DNA of 64,000 bases from Candidatus Nanoarchaeia archaeon (GCA_028714095.1 JAQTMY010000001.1:403804-467803); one strand, 5' to 3'. Shown: positions 1 through 9,706, counted from the first letter of the stretch. The notes: a model not told the origin generated them from the letters alone. Numbers and translations: made by a program.

Positions 1-575
1 ACAGAAACAGATTTTGAGTCATAAGGTATTTTTAATGTTTCAAAATTAAATTTATAAATTCCCAATGAATTTTTAACATAATCTTCAGATTTGTAATATA
101 AGATTACACTTCCTGATTCCTGTGACTTCAATGGCTTGCTTAATGTTATGGTATATTTTACTGAATCAGATAATTTATCTTCACTATACTTTAGACTGTA
201 ATAGTATGGAGGATAAACCTGATACTCATACCAGTTGTTGCATTGTTTTTTAAATTCCTCACAGAAACCATTTGCATCTGATTTAAAGCAGACATCTTCC
301 CAATAAGAACATTTCTTTTCCTTTACATAATATTCCTGTAAAACAGATATTATTCTATGATTTGTTCCAGAAAGTTCTATTACAACTTCATTTATGTCTT
401 CTTCTGCTGAATTATAATAGGTTATCTTTGCTGCTACTGCTGCCTCTCCTTCTTTGTCAAAGATTACACTATAACTCTGGTCCTGGCCAAAGCCTTCTGA
501 ATCCGGAGCAGGCATTATAGCTAATACACTTGGTATTATTAAAATTGCTAATAATATCGCCAATATCTTTTTCAT
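1..575 (-). CDS. Secreted protein of unknown function (3' part beyond the window)
   Basis: This reading frame starts with ATG at 575 and stays open to the window edge, so the C-terminus is missing. The first 20 residues form a signal peptide (MKKILAILLAILIIPSVLA), followed by an acidic extracellular region. That region holds four cysteines (in KCSYW, DVCF, GFCEE and KQCN), which could form disulfides, and many Tyr/Asn residues. The start ATG overlaps the TGA stop of the upstream HTH gene (ATGA), so the two are probably translated together and may be functionally linked. I do not recognise the family. The product is exported or surface-anchored; whether it has a C-terminal membrane anchor cannot be seen. 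Confidence 0.7.
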   Translation of the reverse strand, partial: MKKILAILLAILIIPSVLAIMPAPDSEGFGQDQSYSVIFDKEGEAAVAAKITYYNSAEEDINEVVIELSGTNHRIISVLQEYYVKEKKCSYWEDVCFKSDANGFCEEFKKQCNNWYEYQVYPPYYYSLKYSEDKLSDSVKYTITLSKPLKSQESGSVILYYKSEDYVKNSLGIYKFNFETLKIPYDSKSVS

Positions 576-1138
576 TTTCTAGACCTCCATGTCTTTATCA
601 AAAAGAATACTAATAGGGCAAAAACCGCCCCAATAAAAAACCATGAAGCAGGATTTAATAAATTTCCCTGCGCATAACTTGTTTGCATATCTCTTGCAAA
701 ATCCATGCTTTCTGCAGCATACATTAGTTTTTCCTGAACAACAGGAATATTTTGATATGTCTTGGTGTAAATGTAAAGCAACAATGATCCTACACCGCTT
801 ATTAATATTGCAGGTAAGAATTCCTTTAATGTAGTCATTGTTTTGTTTTTTGGAGCAATAACAATTGTTTTATTTGAAATTTTATATATATTTATTTTGT
901 TTCCCTTGCCGCTCCATATAAAATCCTTGACTTCAATTAAGTTTGATTTCAATAATGCCTTTATATTGTAATTTACAGTTGAAGCAGGCATTTTTAGTTC
1001 TTTTACCAAATCGGTCTCTGAAGCGTTTTTTTCAGATAAATAATCCAGAATTTTTCTTGAGGTTTTATTTGAGATTATGTTGGCTAGCTCTTCAGCCTTC
1101 TTGTCATCCAATGAAACCATTATGTATTTGTCTGTCAT
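572..1138 (-). CDS. Membrane-anchored winged-helix (ArsR-like) transcription regulator
   Basis: The 188-residue protein has an N-terminal winged-helix domain (about residues 15-95), with a recognition region around ETDLVKELKMPASTVNYNIKA and a wing near FIWSGKGNKINIYKI. Two hydrophobic segments follow (about 108-125 and 165-182) with a basic tail. HTH proteins with C-terminal membrane segments are common in archaea and are thought to sense envelope or ligand signals. Its TGA overlaps the ATG of the next, secreted protein, suggesting that it controls or senses that partner. A TATA-like CTTTAAATA about 27 nt upstream of the start points to a leaderless mRNA. Family assignment is by pattern; target genes are unknown. 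Confidence 0.75.
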   Translation of the reverse strand: MTDKYIMVSLDDKKAEELANIISNKTSRKILDYLSEKNASETDLVKELKMPASTVNYNIKALLKSNLIEVKDFIWSGKGNKINIYKISNKTIVIAPKNKTMTTLKEFLPAILISGVGSLLLYIYTKTYQNIPVVQEKLMYAAESMDFARDMQTSYAQGNLLNPASWFFIGAVFALLVFFLIKTWRSRK

Positions 1139-1197
1139 AAGAAAATAAGTAGATTTCTAGTATTTAAAGGATTTTATAGGTTCAAGTTAACTTGAAG

Positions 1198-3819
1198 TTA
1201 TTCAATCAAAATAGCAATCTTGCCAGGATAGGCCTGCTTAGCCTTTTCTTCTTTAGAACTCTCAGCTTTTATGATTTCAACTTTAGCCTTAAACAATTTC
1301 TCTAATTCTTCTTTATTATCATTAACTAATTTTAATTCTGTTTTCTGATCCAAAACTACATTATTAAAGTTATTTGGATTTTTTACAAATAATTGAGAGA
1401 TTTTAGCTATCTCTTTTTCATGTCCTTTGACCATTATCTTTCCAATTATTTCTTTCATGTTTCTTGATTCCATTTTGGCTAATTTTTTATAAATTTCATA
1501 TTTCCAGGACTCAGAAACAAATATTTTGATTAAACTAGGTTCTTTTCCAACCAATCTTATAACAGTACTAATATCATGCTTGATATTCTCAATGAAAGTA
1601 TCTTCAAATTCATACTCAGGTTTTATTTTTTTCTCGTCGTATTTAGGCCATTCAGATATTGATATAAAACTTTTATTCCCTATCTTTTCCCATAATTCCT
1701 CAACTATGTGCGGGGCAAATGGACTTAATATTTTAAGGAACCCTTCAATAATCTCCTTATTGATTTCTTTTTCTTTGTTTATTGCTTCAAGGAGTTGTCT
1801 AAGTCTTATAACCGCCAAATTATATTTGAAATTTTCAATGTCTTTATTGATTTCTTTTATCGTACTATTAAGCTTAGATTCAATCTTCTCATTTTTAATT
1901 TTTGAAAATTTAATATTATTAAAGTAATCGATTAATTTAATCATAAACCTATAAGTTCCCTGTATCCCTTTCTCGCTCCAGACAACGTCCTTTTCCTGAG
2001 ATGCCATTGAAACCAGGAATAATCTTGCTGTGTCAATTCCATAACTCCTTGAAACCTCTTCTGGCAAAACACCATTGCCAGCAGACTTTGACATTACCTT
2101 TCCGTCTTCACCATGCAGCATTCCCTGATTGAATAAATTATATGTAGGCTCATCTATGTTTATCAATCCTAAATCTCTCAAGAACTTAGTATAAAATCTA
2201 AAATAAATTAAGTGCATGCAGGCATGTTCTCTTCCTCCAATGTACATATCAATTGGCATCCAGTATTTTACTTTTTTTGGATCAAAAATAACCTTGTCGT
2301 TTTTATTATCACAATACCTTAGGAAATACCATGAAGAATTGACAAAAGTATCCATAGTATCAGTTTCTCTTCTTGCCTTTCCGTTGCATTTAGGGCATTT
2401 TACATTGACAAATGAGTTATTATTTAATAAAGGATTTTCATTACTGATAAACTTAACATCATCAGGAAGCTTAACAGGCAGATCTTTTTCATTGACCGGA
2501 ACCATTCCGCACTTATCACAATAAATTATTGGGATTGGAGTCCCCCAGAATCTTTGTCTTGATATCAACCAGTCTTTTAGTTTATATTGTACAGTCTTCT
2601 TCCCTAATTTTTTCTTTTCCAAATATTTTGTTATTTCTTCAATTGCATCTAAACTATTAGTCCCATTAAATTCCTTAGAATTAACTAAAACACCGTCGCT
2701 GGTATAAGCTCTTGATATTTTATCAGGATTTAGGTCATAATCAGGTTTGATTACAATTTTAATTGGAATCTCGTATTTCTTTGCAAATTCAAAATCTCTC
2801 TGGTCGTGAGCAGGAACAGCCATAACCATCCCGCATCCATAATCAGCCAAAACAAAATTTCCTGCATAAACAGGAACTTTTTCATTGTTAATTGGATTGA
2901 TGGCATACTTACCAATGAAAACTCCCTCTTTCTCTAACTTGTCTAAATCTTCCTGCTTGGTTGATTTTATTTTCTTCAGGAAATTATTAACATCTTTTTC
3001 ATACTTAGTTCCTTTAACCAGTTCATTTAATCTTTGATGCTGGGCAGAAATAACCATAAAAGTAACCCCATAAATTGTATCAGGCCTTGTTGTAAATACA
3101 GGCCATATTTCATCATCAATCTTGAAATTAATTATTGTTCCATAACTTTTTCCAATCCAGTTCCGTTGCATTGCCTTGACGTCTTCAGGCCAGTTGTTTA
3201 ATTTTTCAATACCTTCATAAAGTTCATCTGCATACTCTGTTGTCTTGAAAAACCATTGTTCCAGTTGTTTAATCTCTACATCACTATCTTTATGTCTCCA
3301 GCATTTTCCATCATGAACCTGCTCATTAGCCAAAACAGTATTGCATTTACCACACCAGTTAACAGAAGCTTTTTTCTTGTAAGCCAAACCTCTCTCATAC
3401 ATCTTTAGGAAAATCCACTGATCCCACTTGTAATAATCTGGCTTGTGAGTTTCAACTATTCTTGACCAGTCATAACTTAATCCTAATTCTTTTTGCTGTT
3501 TTATGAAATTCTTGATAGCATCTTCTGTAAATATTTTGGGATGAGACTTGTTTTTTATTGCTGCATTCTCAGCAGGCAGTCCTAATGAGTCATAGCCCAT
3601 AGGGTACAAAACATTAAAGTTATTCATCCTCTTGAATCTTGCAAAAATATCTCCAATAGTATAGTTTAATGCATGCCCCATGTGCAGTCCAGAAGCTGAA
3701 GGATATGGGTACATCTCCAAAACATAATACTTTTTTTTCTTAGAATCTTCTTTTACCTGGAAAATTTTTGCTTTTTCCCATCTATCCTGCCATTTCTGCT
3801 CTATTTTCTTGAAATCCAT
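1198..3819 (-). CDS. leuS: Leucyl-tRNA synthetase, bacterial type
   Basis: Class I synthetase that charges tRNA-Leu. Visible parts are the HMGH signature (residues 46-49), a zinc module (WCGKCNTVLANEQ), the CP1 editing domain with the threonine-rich TTRPDT near residue 243, the KMSKS-type loop VMSKS near residue 573, and an anticodon-binding C-terminal region ending in PGKIAILIE. Length (873) and the order of zinc module before editing domain match bacterial LeuRS, as does the text NYTIGDIFARFKRM; archaeal/eukaryotic LeuRS is longer and reads differently. An archaeal genome therefore appears to use a bacterial-type enzyme, presumably by lateral transfer. A TATA-like TTTAAATAAT about 27 nt before the ATG indicates a leaderless transcript. 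Confidence 0.97.
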   Translation of the reverse strand: MDFKKIEQKWQDRWEKAKIFQVKEDSKKKKYYVLEMYPYPSASGLHMGHALNYTIGDIFARFKRMNNFNVLYPMGYDSLGLPAENAAIKNKSHPKIFTEDAIKNFIKQQKELGLSYDWSRIVETHKPDYYKWDQWIFLKMYERGLAYKKKASVNWCGKCNTVLANEQVHDGKCWRHKDSDVEIKQLEQWFFKTTEYADELYEGIEKLNNWPEDVKAMQRNWIGKSYGTIINFKIDDEIWPVFTTRPDTIYGVTFMVISAQHQRLNELVKGTKYEKDVNNFLKKIKSTKQEDLDKLEKEGVFIGKYAINPINNEKVPVYAGNFVLADYGCGMVMAVPAHDQRDFEFAKKYEIPIKIVIKPDYDLNPDKISRAYTSDGVLVNSKEFNGTNSLDAIEEITKYLEKKKLGKKTVQYKLKDWLISRQRFWGTPIPIIYCDKCGMVPVNEKDLPVKLPDDVKFISNENPLLNNNSFVNVKCPKCNGKARRETDTMDTFVNSSWYFLRYCDNKNDKVIFDPKKVKYWMPIDMYIGGREHACMHLIYFRFYTKFLRDLGLINIDEPTYNLFNQGMLHGEDGKVMSKSAGNGVLPEEVSRSYGIDTARLFLVSMASQEKDVVWSEKGIQGTYRFMIKLIDYFNNIKFSKIKNEKIESKLNSTIKEINKDIENFKYNLAVIRLRQLLEAINKEKEINKEIIEGFLKILSPFAPHIVEELWEKIGNKSFISISEWPKYDEKKIKPEYEFEDTFIENIKHDISTVIRLVGKEPSLIKIFVSESWKYEIYKKLAKMESRNMKEIIGKIMVKGHEKEIAKISQLFVKNPNNFNNVVLDQKTELKLVNDNKEELEKLFKAKVEIIKAESSKEEKAKQAYPGKIAILIE

Positions 3820-3915
3820 AGTATTTTAACTAAAGAAAAGATTATTTAAAACTTGCCTTTGTTTTGTTGTTTTTATAATAACCTTTAAAATTTAACTAAG
3901 ATTTTATCCAAAATA

Positions 3916-3959
3916 TTTATATACTGTTTCCTATCCTTTATTCATTTTAAATGGTGATC
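3916..3959 (+). promoter_or_regulatory. Promoter and strong SD site of the PPDK gene
   Basis: A TATA box TTTATATA lies at 3916-3923. The expected start of transcription, about 25-27 nt downstream, leaves a leader of under 20 nt. That leader contains GGTGATC at 3953-3959, a perfect match to the archaeal 16S 3' end, four bases before the ATG at 3964. The SD fixes the start codon. Confidence 0.7.
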
Positions 3960-3963
3960 CTTA

Positions 3964-6588
3964 ATGAAAATAAAGTATGTTTATGAATTTTTAGAAGGCA
4001 AGAAAGAAATGAAAAGCCTCCTAGGAGGCAAGGGGGCAAATTTAGCTGAAATGACTAATTTAGGAATTCCTGTACCCCCAGGATTTACCATAACAACTGA
4101 AGCTTGTTCATTATATTATTCAAATAACGAAAAACTTCCAAAAGAAATACACGAAGAAGTATTTGAAAAACTAAAAATCCTAGAATCCAAGATGAAATTA
4201 AAGTTTGGAGATTCTTCAAATCCATTATTAGTTTCTGTAAGATCAGGAGCTGCATTTTCAATGCCCGGAATGATGGATACTATTCTTAACCTAGGTTTAA
4301 ATGATAAGGTTGTTGAAGGTTTGATCAAAAAAACAAATAATGAAAGGTTTGCAAGAGATGTTTACAGAAGATTTATCCAGATGTTTAGCAATGTTGTTTT
4401 AGGAATTCATAGTAATGAATTTGAAAAAATACTTGAGAACATAAAACAGACTAAAGGGGTTGAATTTGATTTAGAATTAAATGAAAAGGATCTTAGGGAA
4501 GTTTGCGGAAAATACAAACAGCTTGTAAAATTAAAAACAAAGAAAGATTTCCCAGAAGATCCAAAAGAACAGTTAAAATTATCTATCGACGCTGTTTTCA
4601 GGTCATGGAACAATGACAGAGCCAAGTTATACAGAAAATTAAACAATATAAATAATCTTTTGGGAACAGCAGTAAACGTTCAGTCAATGGTCTTTGGAAA
4701 TCTGGGAGAAACTTCAGGAACGGGAGTCTGCTTTACAAGAAACCCTGCAACAGGTGAAAATTATTTCTATGGGGAATTTTTGATGAACGCACAGGGAGAA
4801 GACGTAGTGGCAGGAATAAGAACTCCTCAAAAATTAGAAAAACTAAAAGAAATAAATCCAGATGTTTATAATGAATTAAATGAGATAAGAAGAAATCTTG
4901 AATCACATTACAAAGACATGCAGGATATGGAATTTACAATCCAGGAAGGAAAATTATTTCTTCTTCAGACAAGGTCAGGAAAGAGGACTGCTGCTGCAGC
5001 AGTAAAAATTGCAGTTGATATGGTCAAAGAAGGTTTAATTTCTAAGGAAGAAGCTTTGTTAAGAGTAGATCCTAATTCATTGGACCAGTTATTGCATAAA
5101 CAGTTTGACCCAATTGCAAAATCAAAACTAAAATCTGTTGCAAGAGGATTGCCAGCCTCACCCGGAGCTGCAGTCGGCCAGATAGTTTTTGATGCAGAAA
5201 AAGCCAATCTATGGAAAGAAGAGGGCAAAAAAGTAATTCTTGTAAGATCTGAAACCTCTCCAGAGGATTTGATGGGTATGAATGCTTCCCAGGGAATATT
5301 AACTTCTACAGGAGGAATGACAAGTCATGCTGCAGTTGTTGCAAGAGGAATGGGAAAATGCTGCATCACAAGTTGTTCAGATTTAGTTATTAATGAAAAA
5401 GAATCCTATATGATAATAAACAAAAAGAAAATCGTTGAAGGGGATTATATTAGTTTGGATGGTTCTACTGGTGAGGTTTATCTTGATAAAATCCCCACAA
5501 TAGACCCAGAACTTTCTGGAGACTTTGCAGAGCTGATGAGCTGGGCAGATAGCTTTAGAATGTTAAGGGTAAGAACAAATGCAGACACTCCAAAAGATGC
5601 TGCTGTTGCAGTTAAGTTTGGTGCAGAAGGAATTGGACTTTGTAGAACCGAACATATGTTCTTTGAAGGCGATAGGATTAAGGCAATGAGAGAAATGATT
5701 TTATCAGAAACATTAGAAGAAAGAAAAAAAGCTTTGGATAAATTATTACCTTATCAGAAAAAAGATTTCAAAGGCTTGTTTGAGGTTATGAATGGCAAAC
5801 CAGTCACGATAAGATTATTAGATCCACCTTTGCATGAATTCCTGCCAAAAGAAGAACTGGAAATTAAAGATTTGGCTAAGGAATTAAAGATAAGCGTAGA
5901 GAAAATAAAAGAAAGAATAGTTAGTCTGCATGAGCAAAACCCAATGCTCGGCCACAGGGGTTGCAGATTAGGTATTACCTATCCAGAAATCACCGAGATG
6001 CAGACCAAGGCAATTATCGAGGCTGCTTTGGAAGTGAAAAAAGAAAAAAATATTAATATAATACCAGAAATAATGATTCCTTTGGTTGGCGGTCCTAATG
6101 AGTTCAAGCATCAGAAAGAACTTGTTAAAAAAATTGCTGATGAGATAATAAAAAATTCCAAAACAAGTTTAAAATATTTAATTGGAACAATGATTGAGGT
6201 TCCAAGAGGAGCCTTGACAGCAGACAAGATTGCTAAAGAAGCAGAATTTTTTAGTTTTGGAACTAATGACTTGACGCAGATGACTTTAGGGTTTTCAAGG
6301 GATGATGTTTCCAAATTTGTCCCAAAATATCTTGAAGCAGGAATTATCGACAAAGATCCATTCCAATCATTAGATCAAACCGGAGTAGGTATTCTAATTG
6401 AGATGGCTGTTCAGAAAGGTAGAATGACCCGAGATAATTTAAAATTAGGAATTTGTGGTGAGCACGGCGGAGAACCATCAAGTATAGATTTCTGTCACAG
6501 AACTGGTTTAGATTATGTAAGCTGTTCTCCTTACAGAGTTCCTATTGCAAGACTTGCAGCTGCACAGGCAGCAATAAATAATAATTAA
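3964..6588 (+). CDS. ppdK: Pyruvate, phosphate dikinase
   Basis: The 874-residue enzyme interconverts pyruvate, ATP and phosphate with phosphoenolpyruvate, AMP and pyrophosphate, linking glycolysis and gluconeogenesis in the cytosol. The N-terminal ATP-grasp domain opens with GGKGANLAEM (residues about 21-30). The central phosphohistidine domain has GGMTSHAAVVARGMG with the swivelling His near residue 455. The C-terminal PEP/pyruvate barrel contains GIGLCRTEHMF and the catalytic-Cys region GICGEHGGEP near 829. Length is typical. It is monocistronic, transcribed divergently from leuS, with a strong SD. No truncation is seen. Confidence 0.97.
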   Translation: MKIKYVYEFLEGKKEMKSLLGGKGANLAEMTNLGIPVPPGFTITTEACSLYYSNNEKLPKEIHEEVFEKLKILESKMKLKFGDSSNPLLVSVRSGAAFSMPGMMDTILNLGLNDKVVEGLIKKTNNERFARDVYRRFIQMFSNVVLGIHSNEFEKILENIKQTKGVEFDLELNEKDLREVCGKYKQLVKLKTKKDFPEDPKEQLKLSIDAVFRSWNNDRAKLYRKLNNINNLLGTAVNVQSMVFGNLGETSGTGVCFTRNPATGENYFYGEFLMNAQGEDVVAGIRTPQKLEKLKEINPDVYNELNEIRRNLESHYKDMQDMEFTIQEGKLFLLQTRSGKRTAAAAVKIAVDMVKEGLISKEEALLRVDPNSLDQLLHKQFDPIAKSKLKSVARGLPASPGAAVGQIVFDAEKANLWKEEGKKVILVRSETSPEDLMGMNASQGILTSTGGMTSHAAVVARGMGKCCITSCSDLVINEKESYMIINKKKIVEGDYISLDGSTGEVYLDKIPTIDPELSGDFAELMSWADSFRMLRVRTNADTPKDAAVAVKFGAEGIGLCRTEHMFFEGDRIKAMREMILSETLEERKKALDKLLPYQKKDFKGLFEVMNGKPVTIRLLDPPLHEFLPKEELEIKDLAKELKISVEKIKERIVSLHEQNPMLGHRGCRLGITYPEITEMQTKAIIEAALEVKKEKNINIIPEIMIPLVGGPNEFKHQKELVKKIADEIIKNSKTSLKYLIGTMIEVPRGALTADKIAKEAEFFSFGTNDLTQMTLGFSRDDVSKFVPKYLEAGIIDKDPFQSLDQTGVGILIEMAVQKGRMTRDNLKLGICGEHGGEPSSIDFCHRTGLDYVSCSPYRVPIARLAAAQAAINNN

Positions 6589-6630
6589 ATTATTTAAACC
6601 CAGACCCTCCAGGGGTTTTAAATTAGATTT

Positions 6631-6915
6631 TTATTGTTGTAATGGAAAGAAAATATACTTATGTTCTTTATAAAATAACATATATTTATAATTTCTAATT
6701 ATATCAGTAAACTCTATTTTAGTATCTTCCAGAAATTTTCTCAAATCCTGTAAGGATTTAACCTGAATTTCAATTTCAATATCATCTCCTCCTAAAATCT
6801 CATTATCATAGATTACGTTTGGAGTTTGTTTGATATAATCTCTGAATTTTTTTCTTTCTCTTGTGTTAGATTGTGAAAATTAAAATGAATCTTAAAATAT
6901 TCAATTAAATTATTT
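6631..6915 (-). pseudogene. Remnant of an Lrp/AsnC-type regulator (C-terminal domain, frameshifted)
   Basis: The gap after PPDK is not empty on the minus strand. One frame reads RDYIKQTPNVIYDNEILGG and, after D-D-I-E-I-E-I-Q-V, continues to FYKEHKYIFFPLQQ and a TAA at 6631-6633. This resembles the ligand-binding end of archaeal Lrp/AsnC-like regulators. Upstream text that fits the same domain (IEYFKIHFNFHNLTQEKEK) lies in another frame; the frames join if a 7-A run near 6846-6852 had one more A. No N-terminal HTH is present: upstream in-frame stops and the aminopeptidase 3' end take its place. It is a decayed gene, or partly a sequencing error in the A run. Confidence 0.6.
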
Positions 6916-6923
6916 CAGGTATT

Positions 6924-7868
6924 TCAACCCAGAATTTTCCCGTCTTTTATAATTATTTTGTAATCAAACCAGACAGTAGGATTAAGCAACATAACATCCT
7001 CATGTATCTTTGATTTTCTTTTCTCACCATAACCACCAAATGCAACATGAACGCTTCCATAAATCTTTTCATCATGCATTATGTTTTGAATTAATTTTTT
7101 GTGTTCAGGGTTTGTTCCAAACCCTAATTCAACAACTTTCAAGGCTCGATCTCCATCAACGTTTTCCAGATAGTCAACAAACTTCTGAGCCTTTCCCCCG
7201 CTGTTGTCAACTATTTTCCCATTTATTATTAAGAATGTAGCCTTGTCTCCAGGTTTTATGTTAATCTTTGAATAATCAATGACTAAAATTCCATTAGCTT
7301 TCTTTATTGGAGCAACAAATACCTCTCCATAAGGGAAGTTATTCAATGAACCTTTCTTTGTTGAATCTCCATCGTCATGGGAAATATTTTTCTTGATAAC
7401 CTTAAAAACTATATCAGTTCCAGTATGGGTTGTTACCCTCACCTTTTTGGTGTTTTTTAGCTTCTTTATTAAATAATTATTTATTTTTTTTATCTTGTTC
7501 ATATCTGCTTTAATGCTCTTTAGAAATAGTTTTTTATCAACCCCAATCATTGTTATGGCTCTAGTTCCATTCTTGATAGCTCTTTTTAATTCAGGACAAT
7601 GGGTTATACTCTTATCAGTTATGCCAATAACAACATTGCTTTCCCTAAAAATATCATTTAAATCAGGCAAGGGCTGGCTGTTTTCTCTTTTGTTTGAGAT
7701 ATTTACCTTATAGATCCTATTTGTTTTATGTTCTACCTCATTTAAGATAGAATCAAACAAATCACATTTCTTCCTGTCAGTAAATAAACTAACTAGTTCA
7801 TTTTTCTTTATCTTTAGGTTAGTATCAAGAAATTTCTTAGCACTCCTGCTTAATCCCCCTCTTTTCAT
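6924..7868 (-). CDS. M29-family aminopeptidase (AmpS/PepS/aminopeptidase T type)
   Basis: This 314-residue protein resembles metal-dependent leucyl/thermophilic aminopeptidases that trim peptide N-termini in the cytosol. Family landmarks are NFPYGEVFVAPI (metal-ligand Glu, about residue 186), VVELGFGTNP (Glu near 250), GSVHVAFGGYGE (His) and IHEDVMLLNPTVWFD near the C-terminus. It is shorter than bacterial AmpS (about 410) because the N-terminal part is reduced, as is usual for archaeal members. It stands alone on the minus strand upstream of the Lrp remnant. The family call is good; the exact substrate cannot be read. Confidence 0.8.
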   Translation of the reverse strand: MKRGGLSRSAKKFLDTNLKIKKNELVSLFTDRKKCDLFDSILNEVEHKTNRIYKVNISNKRENSQPLPDLNDIFRESNVVIGITDKSITHCPELKRAIKNGTRAITMIGVDKKLFLKSIKADMNKIKKINNYLIKKLKNTKKVRVTTHTGTDIVFKVIKKNISHDDGDSTKKGSLNNFPYGEVFVAPIKKANGILVIDYSKINIKPGDKATFLIINGKIVDNSGGKAQKFVDYLENVDGDRALKVVELGFGTNPEHKKLIQNIMHDEKIYGSVHVAFGGYGEKRKSKIHEDVMLLNPTVWFDYKIIIKDGKILG

Positions 7869-7938
7869 AGAAAAGATTAGAAAATTAATATTAATAAACT
7901 TATCTTATTTAAAATATAAAAAGAAGAAAAAGAAAGAT

Positions 7939-9558
7939 TTACTTCTTTTTCTTGGTGAATAATACCTTTAATAGCACTACTGCTAAAATAATAAGTAATA
8001 TGTCACCAACAATCCACAATACTTTACTATTGTCTTTGAAGAAATTCTTGATTCCTTCAGCAGAGCTTCCTTCTTCTACAACAGGTGTTTCCTCTCCCAA
8101 TTTCAATGAAACAGACTGAGTCTTCAATATTTTTCCAGACTCACCCATTACATTAATTGTAGCGGTTCTTGTTCCTGTTACTCCTTCATTAGGTGTTATG
8201 TAGAAATAAAAGGTTGTAGCTTGGTCTTTTTCAAGTAATTGTGTTTTTGCACTTCCGGTTGATGCCCAATCATCTAAGTTGGTTAATTCAACACTTATAG
8301 CCTGTCTTGTTCCTTTGTTTGTAACAGTAACAGGTAAACTGAAAGCATTGCCTTCAACCATTGGATCCTGAGCACTCAATAATACAGACTCTACTGGAGT
8401 TTCTGTTGATGTTCCAGTACTTATTCCTGTAACTTGAAGTGTCAAGAACTCAGAGTTTGTTTCATCTCCGTCATCAAAGTAAACTATTACTTCTGGAGTG
8501 TATTGCTTAACTTTTGCATCTTCAGGTACAGTTAATGTAAACCTCACGGTTGCATCATTGTCTTTGTCATCGTATTTATCTAAATCATAGGTTGTTGATT
8601 TCTCATCAATCTTTAATTCAGCATCTTTTACTTGGACATAGACATCTTTAGCATCCTTAGTACCTATGTTTTCAATATCAACACTAACTTCGAAGTTTTC
8701 TCCAGGTCTAACTGAACTTGGATTTATATATGCATCAGTAATTAATACATCGTATTTGTTTCTTTCAATCTTTATTGATTTAGATTCAAAATAACATCTT
8801 GGGTCTCCATCAGTACTTGATTCTGCGCTATCTCCTCTTACAATAGCAAATAACTCATAGTTGTCATTAGATCCAATTTCTTCAGCATTTGGTATTTTTA
8901 TTGTAAACTCATAGTCTGAATCATCATTCTGATCAAGGTCTTCTGAGTTAGTAGAATCCCAACAGTCAACTTGTTCTCCTGTATCAACATTAAACAAGCA
9001 AAGCTCTACTTCAACGTTTTCAGTATCTTCTTTGGCTTCAACCTGTTCAACAGTTACATCAACTTGATCATAAATAGTATAATCTTCATTATCAAAGTCT
9101 ATTTTCTTTATGTCAAATTTATCCATCTTAAGATCTGCATCATTTCTGTCACAGAAATCTGGATATGATTTAATTGTTACATCCTTTGATAAAACATTAG
9201 ACAAACTATCTTGTGCCTTGAATGTTACTGTAAACCCATCAAAATCATATGAATCACTTGGTGTCCAAGTAAATACAGAACTTACTGGATTACTACCTGA
9301 TCCGCCTGGGAATGTTGCTCCACTAGGCAATGGGTTTGTGGTTGTGTCAGCAGTTAAAGTAACCAAATCACCAAGATCTGCGTCTTGTGAAGTTACTGTG
9401 AATGTTCCTTCTGCATCTTCATAGAAGATAAAACAATCTGTACCACAATTTTCAACATTTTTTGTAGCAGTGGTTGTCATAGTTGGTGCAACAGCTGCAA
9501 TAGCCAATGCTACCATAGACAAGAATACTGCTAAAAACATTATTCTTTGTTTCTTCAT
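7939..9558 (-). CDS. Exported CARDB/NEW3-like protein with C-terminal membrane anchor
   Basis: The 539-residue protein has a signal peptide (residues 1-22, MKKQRIMFLAVFLSMVALA), an N-terminal Ig-like domain (about 45-125, EGTFTVTSQDADLGDLVT), and a region of acidic beta-sandwich repeats. Around 275-375 it has a CARDB-type domain (SSVRPGENFEVSVDIENIG) and another NEW3-like domain at 390-480. One membrane helix (about 513-532) and a KKKK tail end it. It is anchored in the cytoplasmic membrane with the bulk outside, as typical for archaeal cell-surface proteins. It heads the minus-strand surface-protein island. Function beyond adhesion or envelope structure is unknown. Confidence 0.8.
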   Translation of the reverse strand: MKKQRIMFLAVFLSMVALAIAAVAPTMTTTATKNVENCGTDCFIFYEDAEGTFTVTSQDADLGDLVTLTADTTTNPLPSGATFPGGSGSNPVSSVFTWTPSDSYDFDGFTVTFKAQDSLSNVLSKDVTIKSYPDFCDRNDADLKMDKFDIKKIDFDNEDYTIYDQVDVTVEQVEAKEDTENVEVELCLFNVDTGEQVDCWDSTNSEDLDQNDDSDYEFTIKIPNAEEIGSNDNYELFAIVRGDSAESSTDGDPRCYFESKSIKIERNKYDVLITDAYINPSSVRPGENFEVSVDIENIGTKDAKDVYVQVKDAELKIDEKSTTYDLDKYDDKDNDATVRFTLTVPEDAKVKQYTPEVIVYFDDGDETNSEFLTLQVTGISTGTSTETPVESVLLSAQDPMVEGNAFSLPVTVTNKGTRQAISVELTNLDDWASTGSAKTQLLEKDQATTFYFYITPNEGVTGTRTATINVMGESGKILKTQSVSLKLGEETPVVEEGSSAEGIKNFFKDNSKVLWIVGDILLIILAVVLLKVLFTKKKK

Positions 9559-9569
9559 TTTCTACCCCC

Positions 9570-9614
9570 AATTACGTAATTGTTACCATTTCTGAGTTGG
9601 AACGTATTTATAAA
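9570..9614 (-). promoter_or_regulatory. Promoter with 12-bp palindrome upstream of the surface protein
   Basis: On the minus strand a TATA box TTTATAAA (9607-9614) precedes the gene starting at 9558. The perfect palindrome AATTACGTAATT lies at 9570-9581, at the expected transcription start, where a bound dimeric repressor would block initiation. A GGGGGT tract before the ATG may be the SD. The operator role is inferred from position and symmetry only. Confidence 0.45.
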
Positions 9615-9706
9615 GGTTTTCCCAGGGCTCATTCTGCTATTTTAAGCCCTAAGGCCCCTAAATTTTAAGGAATTGGCCATTAAAAATTAAAAGAAAAAAG
9701 TAAAAA

